Source: Paratinospora sagittata (taxonomy: Eukaryota; Streptophyta; Magnoliopsida; Ranunculales; Menispermaceae). Taken from it: 64,000 nt of DNA. The stretch spans positions 4,571,501 through 4,635,500 of the forward strand of contig CM069607.1 in the NCBI GenBank assembly GCA_035771175.1, in the 5' to 3' direction. The position numbers and the translations under genes were made by a program. Shown here in pieces: positions 23,201 to 34,147 of the stretch. Below the pieces are notes generated by a model. The model did not search any database and was not told the origin of the DNA. It worked only from the letters and a program-made list of their open reading frames with translations. How positions within the stretch are numbered: position 1 is the first letter of the stretch; the number at the start of each line of letters is the position of its first letter.

Positions 23201-25303
23201 TTAGCGTACCCTACTAACATAAGCCAAAGATGCTGCTGCCAAAATTGTTGTAGCAGAGGATACCCATGTCCAGAAGCTCTTCTTCTTCTCTGCCTGCAAC
23301 AAAGAATTTTTAAGGAACCCAAGCTCCTTCCTCATTTCTTCTACTTTCCCTTCTTTGTCCATGAAAGCCCTCTTGATGGTTTCTAGTTCTGCTATGACTT
23401 GCTTAAATTCTTCATCCATATCATCAGCATTTGCTATCAATTCTACTTTTCCATCATTAAGTGCTTCAGGTTCGGATAAAACTTCCACCGTGTTCCTCGA
23501 CAGCTGGAAAATTTTCTCAGCATACAACTCATAAGATTTCATCTTCTCCTGGGAATTTTTGAAATTCCCTTCAGTCTCTAAAAGGCATTTTTGCAGTGAG
23601 CTCTTCTCTTCCATCAGCAATTCAATGCTATTGTTAAATCCTTTCTTTTCTTCAAGTACATGAGAGTGTTCCGTCCTCAGCTGCTCAAGCTCTTTCTTTT
23701 TCTCCTCAACACTCTTCTCCAATTCAAGAACATGAGATCTCAAACTTGATTCTTCCTTTGTCTTCAAGCCAAGCTTCTTTTGAACCCCATCTCTCTCAAG
23801 AGTGACATTCCCCAGTGCATCCTTGTAACATTCTGCTTCGGATTGCAGCTTTTTATTGTTCTCAACATGGTTTTCACATGAATTCTTTAGGGTGGATACT
23901 GAGTCCTGGAGGCTTCTTATCTCCTTGTTCAGCCCAAGAAGCTCAACCTCCATTTCTGCCTTCGCCCGCTCAATCTCAGCCTTCTGGCTAACAATTTCAT
24001 CTTCCCTACTTTTCTGATTCGCTAATTGCAGCCATGCCTCCTCCACACGTAATCTGGCTAATTCATTTTCCTCCATCAACAATTCCAATTTTCTTTCAGT
24101 TTCCCCCCTCTCCTCAACCAATTTGCCAAAATCCAAGCGCAGATGTTCTTGCTTTTCAATCGCCTCTGCATTACTCTTTCCCAATGCATACACTTCTGAT
24201 CGCAAACTTTCTTCCTCCTTTTTAAGAGTAGCTATGGTGGCACAAAGTTGCACCACTTCCTTCTGCAATTCAGTGAGATTCATTACTTGCTTAGCCCTCT
24301 CTGCGTCAATCTCTTCCTTCTCTCTTCTAACTTTTCCTATCTCATTCCTCAAACCTTCAATCAACTTCGACGATTCCACCACTTCGCTCTCAAGCGACAA
24401 TTTGTGATTTCCAAGGGATTCAGTTGTTCTTTCCCTCTCCTTTCTGTCCTCCAGAAGTTCTCCTAGCTCTTTCTGCAGCCGATCAAGCTCCTCCTGATTC
24501 ACTGAATTACTCTTCTCTAGCTCAAGAAATTCCGCTTTCAGACCTTTCGAATCCTCCATCTGATCTTCGAGACACTTCCGAATCTGATCCCTCTCGCAAG
24601 TAACACTTTCGAAAGCATCTCTTCCGTGGTTAACATTCGCGTTTAGGACATCTACGGTTTTCTGCAGCTGACTGATCTGAAGCTCTTGCGCGGATTTCGC
24701 CTTCTCTATCTCGCTCCTCTGCCTCACAACCTCCTTCATCTCCCTCTTCAGATCCTCAAATCTTCTCTTCATTTCCACATTCTCTTCCACAACACCATCT
24801 CTTTCGTTTCGAATCCTCCGAATCTCGTCCCCAGACTCTTCACTGCTCCTCTCCAGATCCACCAGAACCATTCTCAAACGATCAATCTCACTTTCCTTCG
24901 AGTCAACCTCCTTCGTAACAGCTTCTCTAAAAGCACGAAAATCGTTACTTACCTTATCAATCTCTCCGGCTTTCAGTTCCACCTGAGCTTTCATTTCCTC
25001 CTTTTCTTTCCAAAACTGATTTTTCAAACTCTCCAAAATCATCTTCTCCGCATCCAGCCTCTGCTTCTCTAAAGCAGATCGTTCAACCTCCGATTCTAGC
25101 TCCAGTCTGGATTTCAGAAGCAAATCAATCTGTTCTCTACGCTCGCAGGTCTCTTTCACGAGCAGAGCATTCAGAGACTTCAAATTCGCTAACTTCTCTG
25201 TTTGATTCTCCATTGCTGCTTCAACAACCTTCTCCTGCGGAGCGATCTCTTCCTGAGACTTCTGCTGCTGCTGCTGCGTCTGTGAAATCTTCTTCTTCGC
25301 CAT
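23201..25303 (-). CDS. Tail-anchored long coiled-coil protein
   Basis: A single exon of 700 codons. After a short basic start (MAKKK, then a Gln run) almost the whole protein, about residues 30-670, is Glu/Lys/Leu-rich heptad sequence, a very long coiled coil. The last ~27 residues are a hydrophobic segment ending with a basic tip (TTILAAASLAYVSRVR), the pattern of a C-terminal tail anchor with the coiled coil facing the cytosol. The ATG at 25303 is the first in frame and is preceded by a leader-like region. The layout resembles the plant PMD1/PMD2 peroxisomal and mitochondrial division factors, but this protein is about twice as long, so that assignment is tentative. It could act as an organelle tether or scaffold. 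Function is not otherwise recognisable. Confidence 0.9.
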   Translation of the reverse strand: MAKKKISQTQQQQQKSQEEIAPQEKVVEAAMENQTEKLANLKSLNALLVKETCERREQIDLLLKSRLELESEVERSALEKQRLDAEKMILESLKNQFWKEKEEMKAQVELKAGEIDKVSNDFRAFREAVTKEVDSKESEIDRLRMVLVDLERSSEESGDEIRRIRNERDGVVEENVEMKRRFEDLKREMKEVVRQRSEIEKAKSAQELQISQLQKTVDVLNANVNHGRDAFESVTCERDQIRKCLEDQMEDSKGLKAEFLELEKSNSVNQEELDRLQKELGELLEDRKERERTTESLGNHKLSLESEVVESSKLIEGLRNEIGKVRREKEEIDAERAKQVMNLTELQKEVVQLCATIATLKKEEESLRSEVYALGKSNAEAIEKQEHLRLDFGKLVEERGETERKLELLMEENELARLRVEEAWLQLANQKSREDEIVSQKAEIERAKAEMEVELLGLNKEIRSLQDSVSTLKNSCENHVENNKKLQSEAECYKDALGNVTLERDGVQKKLGLKTKEESSLRSHVLELEKSVEEKKKELEQLRTEHSHVLEEKKGFNNSIELLMEEKSSLQKCLLETEGNFKNSQEKMKSYELYAEKIFQLSRNTVEVLSEPEALNDGKVELIANADDMDEEFKQVIAELETIKRAFMDKEGKVEEMRKELGFLKNSLLQAEKKKSFWTWVSSATTILAAASLAYVSRVR

Positions 25304-25479
25304 TGCTTTGTGTGATTGATGGTTTGAGAGATGAGAAGATGAAGAGATTGCAGACTAAAGGTCAAGGTTTTTTTTAGGGTTTAGTGTGGAGAAATGAGCT
25401 CCTCTAGAAGATGAAGTGGGAAGAGATGGAGAGAGGGTAGGGTTTAAATTCAAAATTTGCACAACGTTCGAAGAGTGGT

Positions 25480-28264
25480 GTAGGTTTTTAGCTGTTTTTC
25501 CAGAGAATCATTCGTACGTACAAGATAAAATATGAACCGTATTCTAGAATATTTTATTATTATATCTAACAGTTGGTATCTCATCAGTACATACGGCTGA
25601 GTCTGTAGAGCCATTATCTCTAGGGTTAGGGGAGAATCTGGAACGATTCGTGTTTACATTTTTAATATCATTTTAAATATTCATTCAATGTTATAATATG
25701 ATTAAGATAAAAAATGTTATTTATAATAATTATTTAATTGATTTAACATACATGAATATAGTAGCTTTTTAAGTATATATAGAGGTAATGGCTCTTTGCA
25801 TCCTTCCCGTTTGAAGGAGGGACTATTACTTCTTTCACTGGCATGTTTGAGGGATTCAAGGCATTTTTTATCAAGCGTCTATGTGTTTTTGTTTGTTTGA
25901 TTTTTTTTGTTTGCAATTTTGTTTCATGGCCTTCAATGTTTTACTTGTTCTGAGAATGTTTTTAGGGACACGTGGATAACAGACTTATCTCCTCGATATT
26001 TTCGAGTGACGATTAGTGTGTTCTTCAAAATCACTGATGAACATGTTAATTACCCCCAAAGCGAATAGTAAGACAAGATATTCACTTAGTTTAGTTTATT
26101 ATGGTTATATATATATATAGGTCAGGTTGGGTCAAGTCAACCTGATTGGGTTTTAAATAATCTAAAATCCAACCTAATCGAGTTTATAAAATAGTCACCT
26201 GACTAACCCGATTTATAGTGTAAACCCGACCCAACCTGACCCGAATTAATTTTCTTATGGTTCTTTAACTTATGAAAGGGGTCATGCTTAAAAGTTCTTT
26301 GTAAGAAAACCAAAATCCTCTCTTTCTCTTTAAATTTATTTGCAACTAGGAAGCTTAGCGACACTTTCTCAATAAGAAAATGCTAAAGTTACATTAAACG
26401 CTATATAGGCAAAATATTGTCATCAATTTTATCAACACGCGATTAACGACAATTCAATGTGTATTGAAGTTGGTGGACAAGTAGTTAGGACAAGTTATGC
26501 ACGTCCAACTTTCCCTGAGGTAGGGAATGGATAAACCCTTCAATATTTGATAGGGAAGGTGGCTACTCAAGCATATGCCTTGGTACCCCTTAGTACACTT
26601 TACTTTCCTCTGTTTATTCTTTTAATTTAAAAAGAAAAAAGAAAAAAGAAAAAAAAAAAGCCTACTTAAACATCAAGTAAATATTGTATTATATACTTTT
26701 CTCTCACCTTTTTTTAGGCATAAAATGTATACAAAACATGAAATATTAAAGGGAACTAGTGTTTAATTAGTATTATTGTTAAAAATCACTAGTCCTAAAA
26801 GTTACAGCTTGTGGTAGAAACTGAATAATGTATATCAAACTATCATTAATATTTTTGCGTACTCATGTGCAACATCTTGTATATAAAAAGGTAAAACAAA
26901 CAAACAAACAAATGCCTAAGTGTGTGCACAAAATTTGATGTGGCAACGAAATATTGTTTGCTTCTTCATCCATGCAACTAATGCTAAAAAAAAAACTAAT
27001 GCTTTTGTACCATGCAACTACTAGATCCAAAAATTATAGGTAGCATGTCTAGGCCTAACAACGCATATAATCAACCTATTATTGGTAATATCAATACTTC
27101 GTTGTTGTTTTAGCAATATACAAGCACGACGCTCTTCCTTACTTTAGTTTTTTCTATTTCAATTAATATTTCTAACAATAAGAGCAGATAAAAAAACTGT
27201 GAAATATGGATTATTAATTCCATATTCCATATTTCATCAAATGAAGATTGATTTTACCACACAATCAACAAGTAATAGAAGAGTCAAGCAAAAACAAATG
27301 AAGTAATTGAGTGTTGTTAATGATTTTACCTTTCACTTTTTGTGACAAATATATAGTCAAGCAAATACTAAAATCTTGACAGCTCTACTGTTGATTACTT
27401 GAGTCTTTAGCAGGATTAGAGTGGAAGATCATGTTAATAAAACATCTTTAATCACCAACTCGGCCTTTCACTAGGGTTTGGAGCCCTGAAATTGATATTA
27501 GTGGGAATGTGGAGGTGGTTCTTCAGCTAGGCAAGCTTGAAATCATTCATGAATGAAAGAATCTTTTGCCACCCCTACCTTAGTCTCAACAACCTCCGAA
27601 TGAGGACGTGGTTTCTTTGATTCATTAGTCCTACCTATCTCTTTATTATGAGATTTGATCTATAGTGCATTGTGTTTGTGCCACCTCAACTTTTAAATTG
27701 TCTTGAATCACATGTTAATGTGCAATTCAAAGTAGTCCAAAAGTATTGTAGTGGTGTAGTTTAAATTCTAGCATTCTTGTTATTTTGTAACTTGAAAACA
27801 TTAAGATGAGAAGAGGAAATAAGACTTACGTGATTTTTTTTTTCACGACTGAGTAACACTCAGGTGATGTCCTCATCCTCTTTGCGGCGAGAGACTTAGG
27901 TAATGTTTGTTAACTGTATTTACAACCTATAAAAAGGGTAAAGGATGGTGACAATTATTTTTTGGTAAGTATTTTAACTTTCTTAATATTTTAATTCAAG
28001 TAGAGGTATAACCTCTAAAAAACAAACAATTGTGAATACGTTGAATATCCAAATAGTAAATATATGTATTATTATACACATATATCAAGAAACATAATAT
28101 CCAAGTTATGTATATATCCAAATAATGTATGTATTCAAGTTGTATATATATCTAGTGAAATACGTATTTATACGTATATTATTTGCATAAATACTTTTCA
28201 CATGAATTATGTAGGAGAACAACCCACATGAATTATGTGGGTTTGTGGTATTATTTAGGTATTC
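25480..28264. other. Gene-free spacer
   Basis: Holds no supported gene. It includes the small palindromic element at 26120-26242, a purine-rich low-complexity tract near 26630-26660 and an (AAAC)n-like run near 26893-26912. Its right end abuts the MITE at 28265. Confidence 0.45.
26120..26242. mobile_element. Palindromic hAT-type subterminal fragment or short MITE
   Basis: GGTCAGGTTGGGTC at the left (26120-26134) is repeated as its reverse complement GACCCAACCTGACC at the right (about 26228-26241). The interior has AACCCGA/TCGGGTT-like motifs similar to those at 12340-12956 and 49161-49795. Confidence 0.5.
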
Positions 28265-28539
28265 TGTCACACTCCAGTACACAGCACACCGTAGTGTCTA
28301 GTACCCTCAGGATGTGATGGGTACCTCATACCGAGCGTACCCCAGCCATAGTACCACATAATATTGTTATACCTCAATACACAGCCCGCACACAGCGTTT
28401 AGTATCCCTGAAGTTTTTTGTCTACAAAGGGTGTCTCCCCCAAGTCGAACTCGCAACCTCCCCTTAAGGAGTTAGAATTCGCACTTGTAGTAACCACTGA
28501 ACCAAAACACTGCGGTGTGCTGTGTACTGGGGTGTGACA
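28265..28539. mobile_element. MITE with ~32-bp terminal inverted repeats
   Basis: The left end begins TGTCACACTCCAGTACACAG and the right end, reverse complemented, begins TGTCACACCCCAGTACACAG. The match continues through CACACCG to about 32 bases with two differences. The interior is non-coding with TCGAACTCGCAACCTCC. I see no clear target duplication. A related partial copy lies at 22457-22595. Confidence 0.8.
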
Positions 28540-28555
28540 AAAAGGCCTTATATAT

Positions 28556-31058
28556 TGTCACGACGCCCCTGACGTAGGCTGAAGTCATGACCGGTACAAT
28601 GTATTATACACTGTATATACCCATATACAATATACAATACACTGTCAGCTTTCACATAATCTCACAATCCTTTTCAAAATTTTCAAAAATTTCGGCAGCA
28701 TTTTCCCATAAAATGGACATTTCACAAAACCTGATATACCACAAATCAAGTCATGTCCATATATATACATAATCATTCCATCTATGAATACCATAATCCA
28801 AAAGACAACCATTGCCATTCATAAATCAAACATTCCATCATCCAAATATATATATATATCATCGCCAAATATCTTAACAATCCAAAATAACCATTGATAT
28901 CTCATTTTTCCAAACTAACCCCTCTAGATGGTAATCCATATATAAGATGTGTGATAATTATATATATATCAAAATATATAAAACATGTAACTACTTCTTC
29001 CAAAACATACGCACATCAATAATGTCAGTCCTAATCACGTCCTAATCATTCTCAAATTTTTCATTTTCCTTTTTCTTTTGTACTTGAAATAGTGAGGGAA
29101 AGGGGTGAGCAAACAACATCTCAGTGAATATAGTTCTTGATATGACAATCGCTTACATTTTAAGAAATATGACATATCAAATCGTTCAAATTAAAATATT
29201 TCAAAAGCACATATGCAACATTCTTCAAAATAATATACATACACACAATATATAATTTATGCTCATTCATAAAAACTTTTCCATCTCCCTCCTTCAAGGC
29301 AAGAGAGCGGGTCTAACCTTTGTATGGCGGAACAAGGTAGCCACAGCCTCTCATTACCCAATTCACAGTCATTTCAAGAATCGCAACCCTTGTTAGGACA
29401 GACCTACTGACAATGAGGTTTCGCAAAACCTCATCCGGGTCTAATTCCTAACAAAATGACATCATTACAAGCTCCAATTGCTAAAATCAGTTTGCATGAT
29501 TCATACAATTTAATGCATTTTATATAAATATAACATGCATACAATCAAACATTTTATATGTGTACAATGCCATATAAGAACCAAATCAAGAAAACTATAC
29601 TCACAGTGGTTACACGAGGTTTCTAAGCCAATATACCCTCTAGAATCCAACAACAATAATGTGCATCATAGTTGCTTCCTCAAGAGCATTTTTCTCTCAA
29701 GTCAAACACTGCAATTTGGTAATTCAAATCATAAATCATCATGAGAATTACCATTTAAACTCACCAAAACACCATTACTAATACTCAAGCAGCTAAAATG
29801 GGGTTATTTCACCATGAAAATGCCACATTTAAACTAAATTTCAACATCAACGTACTCATATAGGCATATGTAACATATGTCAATTTTATTAAAAATCTAA
29901 GACATTCCTAAAATTATTTTGTTCACATCAACACGTGTCAAATCAGTCATTATATCATTTTACTACCTTCAACAAGTATTTTATTGAGGTTCGACACGTT
30001 CGCGGAGGCATCCAAAGCCAATTTTACTCACAAAAATAATGTCTTTAGCTACTAAAAATATCAAATCATATCCAAAAATCATGTTCTTAACATCGAAACG
30101 TCCGGAATTCAGTTCTCTACGATTCTATGATCTTAAACCGGAGTTTCATTGGATTCTAATTACATTTTATTCACTGGATATGATTATAGTACTATTTACT
30201 ATTCATTAGAAACATGAGAATTTTTACTAAAATTGTCAAACGGTCTCCAAAAATCATGAAATTAGCATCGATGGACTCGCAACAGTTCATTCTACCATTC
30301 TATAGCCTTAAACTAGAGTTTCATCGGGTTTTAAATGATTCAAATGTTCTCCAATCGAAACTCTAAATTCCAACAAACTTCCAACGGCTATAAAAATTCC
30401 AAATGAACACATAAATTCAATCTAACCATATATTTAAGGTTCCTACAGCCTAGGAAGTGTTTTCCAACCTTCTTAGCGGATTTTCATTCACGTTGGGCTA
30501 AAACTCCAATTTTTGAAAATGCCGTAAAACGACTCCCACAATAAAAATTACTCCGAAAGAAAGGTTACATCTATCTTAGATATCAATTTCACGAAGAAAT
30601 AGAGGGAAAAACAGTTACCGTGGGTCCCGATTCGACGAAAATCCCGTGTTCCCCTTTTTCTTCTTCTCCTTCTTTCTCGCGTTCTCGCTCTCTGTTTCTT
30701 CTTCTTCTTTTTGTTTTCTTTTTTTTTTTCACGTTTGAGAAATGAGAATGAGAGAATGAGATAAATGAGAATCACGTTTGAGAGAGAGACGAGGAAATGA
30801 GATAAATGAGATGGAGAAATATATAAAATTTCTATCATCTTATGCCTTATACTAATGTCAAGGTATATTATCTTATACAACTATCATTTTAAGGTCATTT
30901 AATCATCTTATACTCTCATGATAATATGACATTTAATAATACAATCTACTTAATTTAGGTATGTTTATACACATATACGTTTAACTCTTACATTCGTATA
31001 TACGTACGTATACGTATTCCTCAACGTAAGTATATAATTAAAAGTACGCGGTATTACA
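28556..31058 (-). mobile_element. Large LTR-like element (solo LTR candidate A)
   Basis: Read on the minus strand, this ~2.5-kb block starts TGTAATACCGCG and ends CGTGACA. It holds a TATA-like TTTTATATATTTC about 230 bases from the start, a purine-rich leader (30640-30740) and a conserved-looking CACTGAGATGTTGTTTGCTC segment (near 29105-29135). The same arrangement occurs in the blocks at 42656-44817 and 48868-51742. No gag or pol is present, so it is best read as a solo LTR of a large-LTR Ty3/gypsy element or a non-autonomous derivative. The flanking pentamers TATAT and TATTC do not match well. The ~110-codon ORF at 30548-30880 is the purine-rich leader read in reverse. Confidence 0.55.
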
Positions 31059-32930
31059 TATTCTATCCCTATAAATATAGGAGAGAATCACGAAGAAGTT
31101 GCTAGAAATAAAAATGAGAAATGAGAGAAAATGATGAGAAATGAAATGAATTACATTCTCTTAAGAAGTTTGTGATTTATTTAATTTATATTTACAATTT
31201 CATTAGTTAGTTTTATAACAACAATAATATTTTGGCTATTATATTAGAACTTAAATCTATGATACAAATAGGAAGAGGTTAAAAAAAATAAAAATAGAAA
31301 GAGGTTCATTTTGAAGTAGAAGTAGAGGTTATAGAGTAAAGATCTCAGTAACATTTGGTGTTCATGCATGAAAAAGCATAAGTGTGCCAGTAATATTATA
31401 ATTGATTTTACGTATTTTCTTTTTTCTTTTTTTTTAGGATAAGAGACATAAGAGGTCCGGATAAGAACCATACGAATCAACTACAATGGTCTTGCTCCCA
31501 CTTTTATTAGATAAGAAAAAATTCTCACTTATTTATAAAAGAATATAATCAAATTTTTGACTTTAAATTATGGAATTTAGATGCTCATCATTGAAGTTAG
31601 CTAACGTTTGCTTACTTATTTCCTGCCAATGATCGTGTAGCATGAATACAAAGCGTTTTTAAAAGCCATGACAATGTGCAAGACAAAGCAGTCAAAAAAT
31701 GACTGTTATATATATAGCATGATTTGAATGTGTTTGGTGAAATCATAACCTAATCCACCAGGGAGTAGTTAGGGGTAAATTAGAAATAAATTATTTCTAT
31801 AATGTATAATATTAAAAAAAAGTGTCAGAAACATCTACCCATATGCTTGAATGTTACCGGAGGCTAGCCCCTAATTAAATTAAATTATTTAAACTTCTTT
31901 TTTTTAAAAGGATGTTGATTTCGCTTTGTATCACGTGTTAACGAGTAATTCAAAGCAATCTAACCATTTTTTACCTAATATCAATAATATATGTTTAAAA
32001 AATATATTTTTAAAATATTTTTCATATATATATATATATAGATGAGGGACACGAGATTTTCTTTTCCTTACAACCAACTGGTTCTTCACTTAGAAGTTAA
32101 CAAGAAAAGCAATCTTGATTACATGATTATAAGTCATAAGAAGTTCAATCAAGCTTGAAGCGCAATGCTAAAGACAATGATTTTAATCAATTATAAAATT
32201 AACTATATATATACATGCTGGTGAGGGCCTAAAATAGTAGGATGATTTTGGGACCTTTTGTGAAGAAATCACATTAATGGTTATATAAAAACTTGTTACA
32301 CATTCCTTAATTTTTTCAGTGATCATATATATATGATAAATGGTCATGAATTTATATCAAGTACTTGCTGCTGCCCTATTTTAATTGTGTTACAGGGCAT
32401 GATTTTACTACCATTACACTTGTCAAATAATTTCATACAACCATCTTAACAAATAGATGTTAAAGCTGTCAAATTCAAAGACAAAATAATGTATAATTTA
32501 CATATAATAGATGCTGACAAATAATGTTCTTATGTTGGAGCACGAATGAGGCAATAACACTACAAAAATACACAAGTTTCCCTCAGTTCATGGCACGAGA
32601 AAATCCTTGTTCACTCTATATGCAATTCCATTATTATTATTACAGCACCAGATTTGTTTAATTTACAAACAAGTATATATATTAAAAGGAAGATAAATCA
32701 ATATGGAGCAATAAATATATAACACGGACAAAAAAAAAAAATACAAAAAAATAATCTCCTCCTTTCACTCACTACTCTCAAATATCCCATTTTATTCTTA
32801 CATTCTCTTCTCTCTACCTAAAATATATAATTATATTTATTTCTTAAATAAAAGAATTAATCCCATTCTTCAATAAAATATAAAAAAATTAATAAACAAA
32901 TATAATCTTCCTGTTTTGCCCTTGGTATTC
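31059..32930. other. Gene-free spacer and trailer of the LRR gene
   Basis: AT-rich, no supported gene. The part next to 32942 probably includes the LRR gene 3' UTR (AATAAA-like motifs near 32820-32890). A (TA)n run lies near 32026-32040. Confidence 0.45.
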
Positions 32931-32941
32931 CTTCAATTTTA

Positions 32942-34147
32942 CTACCCTCTCCACTCCACACACTGCCCAGTAGGCCGGCTCTTCTGCGTCCCTGCCTTAA
33001 GCGGGCACGTCGTCTGCACCGGCGGAACCATGCAATTATACTGCAAACACAAAGAACTACTCAGAGGAATCTCAGCCGTCGGATTAATCTCAATTCCCGT
33101 CAGATAATTGTGCTGTAAATACAGTATTTGCATGCTCGCCGCCAACAATCTGTCGACGAAGTTCCCCGGCACCTGGCCGGCGAACCTGTTGTTATTCAGA
33201 TAAAGATTCTGCACCGACGAGAGCAACGGCGATATCTCTCCGTACAGCCGGTTGTAACTGAGATCGACGGTCGAGATCGTGACCTGTTCCGACGGCCGAA
33301 CCGGACCTGTGAACGAGTTCCTCTGCAACTGAAGGTTCGAGATCGGAAACGTGAAGACACAGGCCGGAATAACGCCGGTGAACCGGTTCATGCTGAGGTC
33401 GAGGAAGTTGAGCCGGTTTAGCCGGCTCAAGAGCCGGTCCACCGGTCCGGTGATCCGGTTCGACGACAGAGAGAGGTATTGGAGCGAAGGAGGGAAAGAG
33501 TTCGGTGAGAGAGCGCCGGAGAAATCGTTGTGTTTGAGATCGAGACGAGTTAGGGTTTGGGACAAGAAAGGCGGGACGGCGCCGGATAGGCGGTTGTGGC
33601 AGAGAATGAGGTTTGATAGCGAAGTTAAAGTTCCGATAGGTCGGGGAATCTCGCCGGTAAGGAGATTGTAGCTGAGATCGAGAGTGCGAAGATCGCGAAG
33701 CTCTGCCAAAGAAGCCGGAATGTTGCCGGAGATGAAGTTCCTGCTAATGGCGAGGAACCGGAGGTTTTTCAACAGAGACAACGTTTGCGGCAGACCACCG
33801 ATGATTCGGCCGGGAACGATGGAGAGTTCGGCGAGTGCGGAGAGTTTTCCGATCGCCGGATCAAGGCGGCCGGAGAGACCTGGAGAGCCGGCTCTAGGAT
33901 CTCCGAGGTTCAAGGCAATGACCTTGTCGGAGTCGCAGAAAACGCCGGCAAAGTTGCAGGGGTCGGAGGTGAAGTCCCAGGAGGAGAAGAAATTCGATCC
34001 TGGCATATCGTCTAGAGATTTCCGGATGGATTGCAATGCTAAGAAATCGAGAGGGTGTAGTATCGCCAATGTGATCGAGCTCAAACTACTGCAAATCAAA
34101 ACAAACAGATACACAATAGAAAACAGAGGTTTCAGAGATTTCTCCAT
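32942..34147 (-). CDS. Secreted leucine-rich repeat protein (receptor-like, no kinase)
   Basis: A single exon encoding 401 residues when started at MEKSLKPLF (34147). An upstream in-frame ATG at 34183 would put 12 residues before the signal peptide and is less likely. Residues 1-28 are a signal peptide ending SSITLA. An LRR N-cap follows (LDFLALQSIRKSL, then SDPCNFAGVFC). About ten plant-type LRRs follow with LxxLxLSxNxLTGxIP, for example LRTLDLSYNLLTGEIP and LNFLDLSMNRFTGVIP. The C-terminus holds paired Cys (CLQYNCMVPP, TTCPLKAG, GQCVEW) and no transmembrane helix or hydrophobic tail, so the product is probably apoplastic. Local GC is much higher than in the flanks. It resembles DRT100/PGIP-like LRR proteins in layout; ligand and role are unknown. 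Confidence 0.9.
   Translation of the reverse strand: MEKSLKPLFSIVYLFVLICSSLSSITLAILHPLDFLALQSIRKSLDDMPGSNFFSSWDFTSDPCNFAGVFCDSDKVIALNLGDPRAGSPGLSGRLDPAIGKLSALAELSIVPGRIIGGLPQTLSLLKNLRFLAISRNFISGNIPASLAELRDLRTLDLSYNLLTGEIPRPIGTLTSLSNLILCHNRLSGAVPPFLSQTLTRLDLKHNDFSGALSPNSFPPSLQYLSLSSNRITGPVDRLLSRLNRLNFLDLSMNRFTGVIPACVFTFPISNLQLQRNSFTGPVRPSEQVTISTVDLSYNRLYGEISPLLSSVQNLYLNNNRFAGQVPGNFVDRLLAASMQILYLQHNYLTGIEINPTAEIPLSSSLCLQYNCMVPPVQTTCPLKAGTQKSRPTGQCVEWRG

Noticed and set aside
24034..25072. Plus-strand ORFs of 63-128 codons
   Set aside because: Antisense shadows of the coiled-coil gene; Leu/His/Ser-rich without motifs.
30548..30880. 110-codon minus-strand ORF with Lys/Arg-rich centre
   Set aside because: Corresponds to the purine-rich leader of the LTR-like block; no domain, low complexity.
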